DNA of 64,000 bases from Pedobacter sp. (GTDB taxonomy: Bacteria > Bacteroidota > Bacteroidia > Sphingobacteriales > Sphingobacteriaceae). The notes under the pieces were generated by a model. The model was not told where the DNA came from. It worked only from the letters and a program-made list of their open reading frames with translations, and did no database searches. The position numbers were made by a program, and so were the translations under genes. The stretch covers positions 8,267 through 72,266 of the forward strand of contig SEDG01000001.1 in NCBI GenBank assembly GCA_004295885.1, written 5' to 3'. Shown here piece by piece: positions 55,187 through 63,470 of the stretch (position 1 is the first letter of the stretch; each line of letters begins with the position of its first letter).

Positions 55187-58141
55187 ATGAAAACAAGCTA
55201 TTTCGCTTTCAAACTTGTGGTATTGATAGTTGCCCTTACTTTTTCAGCCGAAAAAGTAAGGGCTGCCATTCCAGCTGATTTTTGGCCGCAATCTGGACAA
55301 ACTACGCAATGGACCACAAATGCCAATAATGAACTATGCTTTGATGGTAGTCAGCCAGGTTTTGGCCTGGCTACTGTTGCGACAACGTTTGGTGGCCTGG
55401 TGTCAAATGATTATACAGGATTAACATTGAAGTTTGATGCTATAATCTCGTCGGGTGGAGAAAACACCACGGTTGTGCTAAGTTCAAATGGAACATGGGG
55501 TTCAAAGGGCATTGTTATCGAATTAAGTAAGTGGCAGGTACAATGTGCCACTAATTATGTCTATCCTGCTACGATTCTAAGCTCTAACGCATCCTATTAT
55601 CAGAATACTGTAATTAAGCCTGGGCTTTATAATTCTTTCATTATTCAGGTGAGTGCAACTGGGCTAGTCACGATCGCAGTTAACGGATATGTGTGTCCAA
55701 CAACATATGCTGCTTCGTTAACTGTACTTCAGGCTACCACGCCGGTTCCTCGTTTCGCTTATTTTAGCACTGGCTTTACTGGTTTCAAAGTTAAAAATTT
55801 AAAAGCTGAAAAGTCATCAATAGCCAAGCAATATTTTAAGACCTATGCGCCACTGGCGGGCACTTACTATATCGATGCAATTAACGGAAGTGATATAGCC
55901 AGTGGCACGTCCGAGACTGAAGCATGGCGTACTTTCGATAATGTGAACAAAACTGTTCAAAATGCCGGTACCAAGGTTCTCCTTAAAAAGGGATGTACGT
56001 GGAATCAACGTTTAGAAATTAGAGGTGCGGGAACAATAGCTAACTGGATTGAGGTAGGTAGCTATGGGACAAGTGTGAACAAACCAAAAATTTCGCTGAC
56101 CAATAACGTAAATGATATCGGTTTGCTGATTTGCGACCTGGATAAGACCTCAGGAACTACCAGGTCGCAATCCATCAGCTACATTAAGGTCCAGAACCTC
56201 GAAATAGCCAATACTCGGCTTGGAATATATTATCGAAGCGTGACCGGAACAACCAACACCGGGTTCTTCGTTAATAACGTTACTTTTACCAATATCAATT
56301 GCGATCCGGTCATGAGTGCAATCAATTCTGCTCCCAATAAGGATGCAGAGATCGGTGTACAACTTGCAAACATCAAGGGGAATCTCGAGACTGTTACTGG
56401 TAGTTCTGATGGTGGGGTACGTGAATACATTTTTCCTGCGGGCATATTTGTGGGAGGACAGACCTTAGGTGGACAGACCATATCTGGAAGTCACACAACC
56501 GTACTTACCGAATTTGAGGTTTCCAACTGCCAGTTCAATGAAGCCATAGCTGGAGTGATGTCTGTGTTTTACTGGCCAGTTATCAATACCGATGGGGCGA
56601 ACATCTGGCAACAACTGGTTAACAAGGTCAAGCTTACCAATTTAAGCTCAACGGGAATAGTTAATGGTGTTATTGGTTTCGATTGCGTAAATGGTGGTGC
56701 GGTCGCGGATGCCAATGGCGTGATGCAGCCTGATGCCAATGGTTGGGGGGCATTTAAGAATGTCAACGTGACGATGGGCTCTGCCGTTTCGGGCAGGACC
56801 TGGCCAAACGGGACAACCGGGGTCATCCTTTCAAACAGTAAGAACATCGTTGTGGATAGCTGTGAATTTTCAGAGCTCCTAAACCAAAATAACCCTGATG
56901 GTTGTGGCTTTGACTTTGAGACAAATAATGATAATGTGACCATACAGAACACCAAGTTCTTGAACAATGATGGACATTCCATTCTTTTAATGAATGGTGG
57001 AGCCTTTGGTGGAAATTCGAACGTCATCATCCAGAAGAACCTCTTTGCAAAGAACGTCAAAAACAGTACCTCTACCACCGAGTTCCTTTTCTCGCTGGAC
57101 TCTGACGGGCACTCTAACGTTAAGGTGAGGAACAATCAGGTGTTCATGCGAAAGAAAAACAAGAATAATGTCAACATCACGTTTTTACCAACCAGGGCCT
57201 ATATCACGTCCACGAGCAATGACTTGTATTACTTGGACGATACCTATGCGAACCTCACGGTTAGTTTTCTGGGTCTGCCATATACCTACAAGGCACTGAC
57301 CAGTTCGGTAGCTGCACCCCAGGTTTCCAGCCTGCTGTTGAAAAATGGTGACTTGGTTACCACTAACAGGACCATTCCAGTAAAGAATGACTACTCGTTG
57401 GCTCATGGCACACCGGCTAGCTATATGGTGAGCGAAAGTTCAAGCTTCACTGGTGCTGTATGGGCCACCTATTCTCCTAACTTTAATTATCTGTTATCCG
57501 CGGGTAATGGGGGAAAGATCGTCTATTTCAAGATCAGGAATGTGGCTGGGACCTCTCCGGTATATTCATCGGCAATTACCTTAAATGAATCCGGTTCTGG
57601 GTTAATGGCGATGTCAAGTCCAGTTAAGCTTGAGACTGCACAGACCTTGAATGGAAATCTGCTGAAGTGGGAGGGGTCGAAAGATAACAATGGCAATTTT
57701 ATTGTTCAAAGGTCTTCTGACGGCATTTACTTTAAGGAAATAGGTAGAATTAGGTTAAATGGCGAAGCTATGAAATACCAATATCTTGATCCGACCCCAG
57801 TGGTTGGCCATAATTATTACAGGCTAACACTGGATAACTCCAGTGGCCAACCTAAATTATTGGATCAAAAGGATGTACAGATTGAATTGCCCGTGGTGAT
57901 TTATCCCAATCCTGTGCTAAACCAACGTTTCAATATTAATTTCAATAAGATATTCGACCGTGACATCGTAGTTTCTGTGCTTGACTTTACTGGAAGGGAA
58001 TTACAGCGAACCGTGATCCCACATCGAAAAGAGGCCTTTATCCATGAAGTAGAACTTAGTGGAAAAATAAGGCCCGGCCTATACGTGATCAGCTTCAGTT
58101 CCAACGAGTTCAAGCACTTGACTAGGTTACTGGTCAAGTAA
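55187..58141 (+). CDS. Large right-handed beta-helix protein with T9SS C-terminal domain
   Basis: A 984-residue secreted protein (signal ending KVRAA). Residues 30-205 form a lectin-like beta-sandwich (LKFDAIISSGGENTTVVLSS). GTYYIDAINGSDIASGTSET at about 225 begins a beta-helix of about 12 coils running to 640, with the Asn ladders usual in polysaccharide lyases and glycosidases. After a fibronectin-like part the last 80 residues carry a type A T9SS sorting domain: VIYPNPVLNQRFNINF and GRELQR, ending in a Lys. It should be secreted through the type IX system and possibly anchored on the surface. Enzyme class is not certain: lyase, epimerase or galactosidase-like are all possible. Confidence 0.75.
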   Translation: MKTSYFAFKLVVLIVALTFSAEKVRAAIPADFWPQSGQTTQWTTNANNELCFDGSQPGFGLATVATTFGGLVSNDYTGLTLKFDAIISSGGENTTVVLSSNGTWGSKGIVIELSKWQVQCATNYVYPATILSSNASYYQNTVIKPGLYNSFIIQVSATGLVTIAVNGYVCPTTYAASLTVLQATTPVPRFAYFSTGFTGFKVKNLKAEKSSIAKQYFKTYAPLAGTYYIDAINGSDIASGTSETEAWRTFDNVNKTVQNAGTKVLLKKGCTWNQRLEIRGAGTIANWIEVGSYGTSVNKPKISLTNNVNDIGLLICDLDKTSGTTRSQSISYIKVQNLEIANTRLGIYYRSVTGTTNTGFFVNNVTFTNINCDPVMSAINSAPNKDAEIGVQLANIKGNLETVTGSSDGGVREYIFPAGIFVGGQTLGGQTISGSHTTVLTEFEVSNCQFNEAIAGVMSVFYWPVINTDGANIWQQLVNKVKLTNLSSTGIVNGVIGFDCVNGGAVADANGVMQPDANGWGAFKNVNVTMGSAVSGRTWPNGTTGVILSNSKNIVVDSCEFSELLNQNNPDGCGFDFETNNDNVTIQNTKFLNNDGHSILLMNGGAFGGNSNVIIQKNLFAKNVKNSTSTTEFLFSLDSDGHSNVKVRNNQVFMRKKNKNNVNITFLPTRAYITSTSNDLYYLDDTYANLTVSFLGLPYTYKALTSSVAAPQVSSLLLKNGDLVTTNRTIPVKNDYSLAHGTPASYMVSESSSFTGAVWATYSPNFNYLLSAGNGGKIVYFKIRNVAGTSPVYSSAITLNESGSGLMAMSSPVKLETAQTLNGNLLKWEGSKDNNGNFIVQRSSDGIYFKEIGRIRLNGEAMKYQYLDPTPVVGHNYYRLTLDNSSGQPKLLDQKDVQIELPVVIYPNPVLNQRFNINFNKIFDRDIVVSVLDFTGRELQRTVIPHRKEAFIHEVELSGKIRPGLYVISFSSNEFKHLTRLLVK

Positions 58142-58191
58142 TCAGCTAAAGCCTTTAAATCTCAACTTTAACAATTTAAAAACAATACAAA

Positions 58192-59019
58192 ATGAAATTC
58201 CTCAAAAAAATAACCATCATATTACTGTTCTTAGGTATTCAGTACGCTACTTACGGGCAGAAACCCAGGCAACGAATGCACCTTAATACAACCGATGATG
58301 CAAGGGTAGCGATAGCGCTGACGATAGATGAACTGCCCGGTGAAATTTTTACCTTCACCATACCCGAGGTTTTTACCTTACAGGGATTTGAAGGTGGTCC
58401 AGGCGGGCTGGGCAATTTTAATGGACAATTGTGGAAATTCAATAACGACGGCGCCAGCGCTTCTCTTTCTGATAAAAATTACAATTACACCATTAACCTC
58501 AGTTTGGTTGAAAGCAAGAACAAATACAGCTTAAAATGGAAACTGTTATTTAAGAACAACTCCGATCATGCATTGTCTGACTTGGCGGCATTTAATTGCG
58601 TTAGCATGAAGCTTGCGCCCTTGTTCAAGGACGACAACTTGGACAGGACCTGGGTAACTGATGAGAAAGGTAAGGAAAAACTGATCAGGAACGTGGCAAA
58701 GACACAGGGAGAAGGCAGAAGAACGATGCAATTCTATTCTGCAATTGGTGGAATAAAGGACTTGTCCAAATCGCAATGGATCCAGCAATGGGATGTGAAT
58801 TCCAAGGAGATGCTGACCGGGAAAAAGATCTACATCAAGTCAAAAGACTCGAAGTGGGTACTGAGCAATGAGGTTGATGGGCAGGTAGCCTATTTCTTCA
58901 ATAACTTTGAAAAGACACATGGCTGCGTCCATGCCTCACCATTGATTGCAGCGGTTCTTGCTCCTGGAAAAACTGCTGTGGCAAGTGGAAGTATAAATAT
59001 TATTAAACAACAAAATTAA
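58192..59019 (+). CDS. Secreted 'family X' protein, copy 2
   Basis: A 275-residue secreted protein (signal ending TYGQ). It shares the family blocks with copies 1 and 3: DELPGEIFTFTIPEVFT, FNCVSMKLAPLFKD, GEGRRTMQFY, SKDSKW and NEVDGQVAYFFNNFEKTHGC followed by VHASPL. Copies 2 and 3 are adjacent (12-nt gap), a tandem duplication with considerable divergence. No function is known; a secreted glycan-binding or glycan-processing enzyme is the simplest guess. Confidence 0.75.
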   Translation: MKFLKKITIILLFLGIQYATYGQKPRQRMHLNTTDDARVAIALTIDELPGEIFTFTIPEVFTLQGFEGGPGGLGNFNGQLWKFNNDGASASLSDKNYNYTINLSLVESKNKYSLKWKLLFKNNSDHALSDLAAFNCVSMKLAPLFKDDNLDRTWVTDEKGKEKLIRNVAKTQGEGRRTMQFYSAIGGIKDLSKSQWIQQWDVNSKEMLTGKKIYIKSKDSKWVLSNEVDGQVAYFFNNFEKTHGCVHASPLIAAVLAPGKTAVASGSINIIKQQN

Positions 59020-59031
59020 ATACGAGAACAG

Positions 59032-59862
59032 ATGATTAGAGTCAGATATTTGCTATGCCTGCTGGGGTTATTGTTTTTTGTCCACGAGGTTTCTGGACAG
59101 GTTATCCCTCCCCAAAGCGCTATCGGTATGGAAACTGCTGATGCTCAAGGCAGAGTTGCAATAGCGCTCACCCTAGATGAAATGCCAGGCCAAAAGTTTG
59201 TGCTAGAAATACCAGAGTTATTTACCTCTACGAGTGGCAAGGGCGAACACTTCAATTACAGCAAACAAGTTTGGAATTACCGTCCCGATGGCGCCGATAT
59301 GAAGCTCAGCGATGAAAAATATACATATGAAATCCATCTTGATAAGGTGATGTCAAAAAATGCGGTTGGATTGAAATGGAAGATTACATTTACCAATAAC
59401 AGTGAAGAAACCCTAAAGGACCTAATTTCATTTAACTGCTGGACAATGAACTCCGCACCGCTATTTAAGGATGTGGAGATGAAAAGAACCTATGTGCTTG
59501 ATAGCGCAAGCAATAAGATTACACTGGCCTCTGTTCGCAAGACTCAGGGTTCGGGAAGAAGGAACATGCAATATTATCCGGTTCCCAAGAGCAAAGTGGA
59601 TCTTTCCGATAGTCCCTGGATTAGGAATTGGAACGTAATCTCTACTCAGGGTCTTGCCGGGAAGTGCATCTCGATTGTTTCAACAGACTCCAAATGGCTT
59701 TTCGAAAACAAGGTAGATGGCAATGTTGCCTTTTTCTTCAATAATTTCGAGGATGACCATGGTTGTGTCCATGCCTCCCCTCTTCTTGCCAAAAAACTCC
59801 TACCAGGTAAGACAGCAAGTGCAAGCGGGATATTTAAGTTTACGAGGATAAAACAAAATTAA
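59032..59862 (+). CDS. Secreted 'family X' protein, copy 3
   Basis: A 276-residue secreted protein (signal ending EVSGQ). It carries DEMPGQKFVLEIPELFT, FNCWTMNSAPLFKD, GSGRRNMQYYP, SPWIRNWNV, TDSKW and KVDGNVAFFFNNFEDDHGC followed by VHASPL. It lacks the GG of copies 1 and 2 after the MQ(F/Y)Y block. It lies 5 nt before the PhyH gene, so it is surely cotranscribed with it. Confidence 0.75.
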   Translation: MIRVRYLLCLLGLLFFVHEVSGQVIPPQSAIGMETADAQGRVAIALTLDEMPGQKFVLEIPELFTSTSGKGEHFNYSKQVWNYRPDGADMKLSDEKYTYEIHLDKVMSKNAVGLKWKITFTNNSEETLKDLISFNCWTMNSAPLFKDVEMKRTYVLDSASNKITLASVRKTQGSGRRNMQYYPVPKSKVDLSDSPWIRNWNVISTQGLAGKCISIVSTDSKWLFENKVDGNVAFFFNNFEDDHGCVHASPLLAKKLLPGKTASASGIFKFTRIKQN

Positions 59863-59867
59863 TTGCG

Positions 59868-60683
59868 ATGAACTCAGCCATATCAAAAGAACAAATCAAT
59901 TTCTACCAGGATAATGGATATGTTGTTATAGAAGACTTTTTAAGTGCTGACGAACTGGAAAGATGGCGTAGTGCCCTAACAGTCGCCGTAAAGGAAAGAA
60001 ATGGTCAAAAGATGCCCGGACAAGCTACTAAAATAGGTGAAGACGATGGGATAAATAAAGACGTTGAATACTTTAACAGCGTGTTTGACCAGTTGTTGAA
60101 CCTATGGCAAACCAATGATCAAATCAAGGAGCTTATGCTCGATAAGTCTATTGGCAAGATGGCAGCTGATTTGGCAGGTATGGATGGTATCAGGATTTGG
60201 CATGATCAAGCATTGATCAAAAGGCCTTGGGCTAATCCCACCGCTTGGCATCTGGATACTCCGTTTTGGTCGTTTTCGGATAGAAATGCCATCTCGATTT
60301 GGGTAGCGCTTGATGACGCAACGCTAGAAAACGGTTGTCTGTTCTTCATCCCAGGCTCTCATCTGACCACAGGTTTTCGCAACGTAGAACTCGGTAGGAA
60401 TATGGCCGGGATATTTGAGGTGTACCCTGAATTTAAAAAATCTCGATCTGTGGCTGCACCCATGAAAGCTGGCAGTTGCTCATTTCACAATGGGCTCACG
60501 ATCCATGGGGCGCACGCGAATATGACACCGGGTTTTAGGCGAGCAATGACTTGTGCCTATATGCCAGACGGGAATGTTTTTAATGGGGTGAGGAATATAC
60601 TTCCAGAAAGTTACCTTAACACTACTATGGTTGGAGATGTGTTGAACAGTGAAGAACAGAATCCCTTGATTTATTCCAAATAG
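59868..60683 (+). CDS. PhyH Fe(II)/2-oxoglutarate oxygenase, copy 2
   Basis: A 271-residue cytoplasmic protein with the iron site His128-Leu-Asp130 in TAWHLDTPFWSF, distal His213 in GLTIHGAHANMTPG, and an Arg in GFRRAMTCAYM for 2-oxoglutarate. ENGCLFFIPGSHLTTG is typical. It is only distantly similar to copy 1 at 32,642 (shorter, different N-terminus) but again sits immediately upstream of a GntR regulator. Confidence 0.9.
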   Translation: MNSAISKEQINFYQDNGYVVIEDFLSADELERWRSALTVAVKERNGQKMPGQATKIGEDDGINKDVEYFNSVFDQLLNLWQTNDQIKELMLDKSIGKMAADLAGMDGIRIWHDQALIKRPWANPTAWHLDTPFWSFSDRNAISIWVALDDATLENGCLFFIPGSHLTTGFRNVELGRNMAGIFEVYPEFKKSRSVAAPMKAGSCSFHNGLTIHGAHANMTPGFRRAMTCAYMPDGNVFNGVRNILPESYLNTTMVGDVLNSEEQNPLIYSK

Positions 60684-60729
60684 TTTGATCACTAACGGTG
60701 TATTTTATCAGTTTTTTAATTATCGAAGC

Positions 60730-61746
60730 ATGAAGTATCAGATTATCGTTAACAAGGCCTCCAGCATTGCGAAATACGTGCAAATCGCAGAGGTTATCAA
60801 GAAGGACATAGAGTCGGGAAGATTGGAGAATGGCTCGAAATTACCCTCCATCAATGAATTCAGTAAAAGCCATATCGTGGCGAGGGATACCGTCGAAAAA
60901 GCTTACAATAGCTTAAAACGTACAGGCTATATCAAAGGTGTTCCTGGCAAGGGTAATTTTGTGGACAAGGTGTATCAGTCCCAGAAAACATTGAAAATCT
61001 TGATTATCCTTAACAAACTAAGTTCGTTCAAAAAGGAGGTTTATGAAGCATTCCTGGAGACTATGGGAAGTAGGGCAAAGGTTGACATGCAAATCCATCA
61101 TTATAACGTGGCCTTCTTTAAGGATATTATTCATGAAACCGAGGGGGAATACCATTATTACGTCGTCATGCCCCATTTCTCAGCGGATACTTCAGATCAA
61201 AGTTATCTTGAGGTGTTGAATTCTATTCAAAATGCTGGGCTAATAGTGCTGGATAAAAAGGTGCAATTGGCAAATGAGGTCATCAACGTATATCAGGACT
61301 TTGAAAGGGATATCTTTGAAGCGCTTAGCGTTGAAAGGGAAATTCTGCAGAAGTACAGTGGCATTACCTTGATCTTCAATAAATTGACAAATCATCCGAA
61401 AGAGATCATTGAAGGGGTAAGGTCGTTTTGTGAGATGCAGGAGAAGAACTTCGACGTTATTGAAGATGCTAACAAGGTAATCCCGAAAAAAGGTACCGCC
61501 TACATTACATTAACAGATGATGAACTTGCCATGGTGCTTAAAAAGATCAAGGAAACCAAGCATAGATTGGGAAGGGATATCGGTATACTTTCGTTTAACG
61601 AAACGGTGTTGAAGGAATTACTGGGAATCACGGTGGTTAGTACTGATTTTTCTGCAATGGGCCGGATAGCTGCAGAAATGATCTTGGGGAAAAGTGTTCA
61701 AAGCATTAGGAACGAATTTCGTTTTATCAAGAGAAATTCCTTGTAG
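60730..61746 (+). CDS. GntR-family regulator with a sugar-binding-protein-like domain, copy 2
   Basis: The frame opens at TTG 60,685, but ATG 60,730 gives the start that fits copy 1 (338 residues). Winged helix at about 12-80 (KYVQIAEVIKKDIESGRLENG, LPSINEFSKSHIVARDTVEK, GVPGKGNFV), then a LacI-like effector domain (KILIILNKLSSFKKEVYEAF, DIGILSFNETVLK, VVSTDFSAMGRIAAEMILG). It is a clear paralogue of the regulator at 33,745, with the same domain order and aligned motifs. It ends operon D; the probable targets are this operon and others with the shared motifs. Confidence 0.9.
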   Translation: MKYQIIVNKASSIAKYVQIAEVIKKDIESGRLENGSKLPSINEFSKSHIVARDTVEKAYNSLKRTGYIKGVPGKGNFVDKVYQSQKTLKILIILNKLSSFKKEVYEAFLETMGSRAKVDMQIHHYNVAFFKDIIHETEGEYHYYVVMPHFSADTSDQSYLEVLNSIQNAGLIVLDKKVQLANEVINVYQDFERDIFEALSVEREILQKYSGITLIFNKLTNHPKEIIEGVRSFCEMQEKNFDVIEDANKVIPKKGTAYITLTDDELAMVLKKIKETKHRLGRDIGILSFNETVLKELLGITVVSTDFSAMGRIAAEMILGKSVQSIRNEFRFIKRNSL

Positions 61747-62353
61747 TGTACGGGAATAGTGGCTGATTCTTTTAAAGCGAGATTAATTTATGTATTTAAA
61801 AGGCCTTCGGCGCTTCGTAGATCGGCTAGACGACTACGACTATCTAAGTTATTTGATGTTGGTCGTTAGGATTACCTTACCAAGCAAGCCTTATTGGTAA
61901 ATTGGAGGTTATTCCAAAAGGGCCGCATCTTATTATGTATTAGTTGAAGTTTTGGAAGTAAACAGAGCCATTTACAGTGTCTCTTTAACCAAATTGTCAG
62001 CCTATATTGTTGGCAATTTCTTATTGGTAAATTATCTGAAATCCCACAGATTGAATGTTTTTGGGCGGAAAAAATTTGAGAACTCGATAATTATTTTTAA
62101 CTTTATCTTATAAGTAATTGCAACTAATTACAAGTTTAGAAATAAGTGAGTCATTCGGTGAGTTTTCGAATATTACTATTTGTAAGACATTGATTTAAAG
62201 CTGTTTAGTAACTATAAGGTATTCCCCTGCGGGCTACGAAGCCTTCAACGAAAGTTGGAGGCTTTTTTTATTAATATTTGCCTTGATATAAAAGTAGTGG
62301 ATAAGTATCAACTTTACTATAAATGGGATTAGGTTCGCGGGTATAATCAAGCT
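61747..62353 (+). other. 607-nt structured intergenic region, possible + strand noncoding RNA
   Basis: No credible ORF is present. It holds several stem-loops: TTACCAA (61,877-61,883) with TTGGTAA (61,894-61,900), AATTGTCAG with TTGGCAATT around 61,992-62,020, and TCGTAG with CTACGA near 61,815-61,838. TTATTGGTAAATT occurs twice (61,891 and 62,021). GCTTCGTAG at 61,812 is the inverse of CTACGAAGC at 62,234. It ends in a strong + strand terminator. It is either a long 3' leader-like tail of the GntR gene or a separate RNA beside the retron. Confidence 0.4.
62241..62269 (+). terminator. Strong intrinsic terminator, + strand
   Basis: GCCTTCAAC (62,241-62,249), loop GAAA, and GTTGGAGGC (62,254-62,262) pair with one G-T wobble, followed by seven T. 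On the other strand there is no T-run, so it serves a + strand transcript, though the nearest + strand gene ends 495 nt upstream. Confidence 0.85.
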
Positions 62354-63175
62354 TTAATTCTCAGATAAACTAATTTTGTTTCTAATCAGTCCATTAAAAT
62401 GAGCGACTCTTTCGGCATATCTCCTAACTCCTAGATTTTCAAGGTTTTCTTGCATTTCCTTTTTTAAATGCAGCTGTCCGCGTCTAATAAATAAACCTGT
62501 TACTTCACAAGACCTTCTTCGGTAACAAATTTTCTTATGATTTAGATAGTAACCATTTTGTTTTATTATTTCGAGTATTTCAGGAATGTATTCTTTAAAA
62601 TTCTTACTAGAGGAAAAAGCTAAGTCGTCTAAGTAAGCAGTAAATGTAATTTGCTTATTTTCACAATATGACGTTATATTTTGAGCTGTTGTCGAAAATA
62701 CAAGGTTCGCCAATGTTGCGGAAGTTGGCGCACCTTGAGGCAAGTGCCCATCAAAAGTCGTAAGTCTGGTAAGCAATCGTGCTTCACTGCTGGAAAACCC
62801 TATCGATAGTAATGTTTGATGGACCTGAGCGTTTGTAATATTGGAAAAGTAATTTTTAAGGTCTACTGTTAAAAAGTAGGAGCTATTGATATGAACCACT
62901 GCATTCATAATATTGTTTTTTCCCTTTATACTTCCAAACATCACATCCGGCAATGGGATTTTTTGAAGTAGAATATTTATTTCACGCTGTATCAATTTTA
63001 ATTTTATATATGGTTCTTGAGTATAACGATACCTTAAAGTCCCATCGTTATTCTGTTGTGGTTTACCCCATTTTTTTTTCGCTCTTATTGTACTTTTATA
63101 TAGCCCATATGATTTTCTTGTTAGGCGTTTAAGCAAGTTGTCTTCAACTGTCAAATTTAAAATGTTGCGAATCAT
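62354..63175 (-). CDS. Retron-type reverse transcriptase
   Basis: A 273-residue reverse transcriptase. The catalytic sites are Asp105 in FLTVDLKNYF and YLDD at 181-184 (most retron RTs have YADD). Both retron-specific signatures are present: NAVVH at 91-95 (region X NAxxH) and VTG at 225-227 (region Y). LPQGAPTSATLANLVF (145-160) is the retron form of the fingers-palm motif. The N-terminus is short and the C-terminal thumb appears about 20-30 residues shorter than in Ec86. It is alone: no effector ORF adjoins it, and the DNA immediately upstream has the features of an msr-msd RNA. Retron RTs make a branched RNA-DNA hybrid used in anti-phage defence. Confidence 0.92.
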   Translation of the reverse strand: MIRNILNLTVEDNLLKRLTRKSYGLYKSTIRAKKKWGKPQQNNDGTLRYRYTQEPYIKLKLIQREINILLQKIPLPDVMFGSIKGKNNIMNAVVHINSSYFLTVDLKNYFSNITNAQVHQTLLSIGFSSSEARLLTRLTTFDGHLPQGAPTSATLANLVFSTTAQNITSYCENKQITFTAYLDDLAFSSSKNFKEYIPEILEIIKQNGYYLNHKKICYRRRSCEVTGLFIRRGQLHLKKEMQENLENLGVRRYAERVAHFNGLIRNKISLSEN

Positions 63176-63190
63176 AATTTTCTAAAATGA

Positions 63191-63199
63191 AACCGGGTC
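63191..63199. repeat. Right copy of the 9-bp inverted repeat (candidate a2)
   Basis: AACCGGGTC on the + strand pairs with GACCCGGTT at 63,462-63,470. It lies about 16 nt upstream of the RT start codon, the usual place of a retron a2 segment. A 9-bp match could arise by chance a few percent of the time in such a search. Confidence 0.5.
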
Positions 63200-63390
63200 T
63201 AGAGCTTAGGAATAATTAAAGACGCTAACTTAAGAGTACGTTTAGCGAACCTTTTTATGATTTGCATTTGTTGCATCTTAAGCTTAAAGATTAGTATCTC
63301 AATTAACCATCGCTCGGTTCTTGATAAATTTTTGCAGTTCTTCACCAGAAGCTTTTTAAGATGCTTCCGTACCACTTTCTTTTTTTTCAT
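63199..63390 (-). CDS. Possible 63-residue basic helical protein, or a chance ORF in the retron RNA
   Basis: ATG 63,390 to TAG 63,199; a TTG start 13 codons earlier is also open. About one third of the residues are Lys or Arg (MKKKKVVRKHLKKLLVKN at the start), the middle is amphipathic (TERWLIEILIFKLKM) and no family was recognised. No ribosome-binding site is visible. It overlaps the proposed msd stem almost completely and its stop overlaps the a2 repeat. Either it is a small retron-associated protein encoded between RNA and RT, or the RNA merely happens to lack stops. The second reading is slightly favoured. Confidence 0.3.
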   Translation of the reverse strand: MKKKKVVRKHLKKLLVKNCKNLSRTERWLIEILIFKLKMQQMQIIKRFAKRTLKLASLIIPKL

Positions 63391-63461
63391 ATTTATGGGA
63401 TTTAGATTCCAGAGAATTTCTGGCCGCAAGAATATTTATCACCATGGCAAATCAAGAAAAC

Positions 63462-63470
63462 GACCCGGTT
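63462..63470. repeat. Left copy of the 9-bp inverted repeat (candidate a1)
   Basis: GACCCGGTT here pairs with AACCGGGTC at 63,191-63,199 across 262 nt, closing the structured segment upstream of the RT. Confidence 0.5.

Noticed and set aside
56569..57135. 188-codon open frame on the - strand inside the beta-helix gene
   Set aside because: It lies wholly antisense to a strong coding frame with repeat structure; its protein has no recognisable motif.
61747..62353. CRISPR array
   Set aside because: The repeated TTATTGGTAAATT occurs only twice with 130-nt spacing; no regular repeat-spacer pattern was seen here or elsewhere in the window.
62354..63175. Diversity-generating retroelement RT or group II intron RT
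   Set aside because: The NAxxH and VTG motifs are retron-specific, there is no maturase/endonuclease domain, and I saw no template/variable repeat pair.
63199..63429. 76-codon form of the small ORF starting at 63,429
   Set aside because: Its first codon is TTG within a hairpin region. The ATG at 63,390 is the better start if the ORF is real at all.
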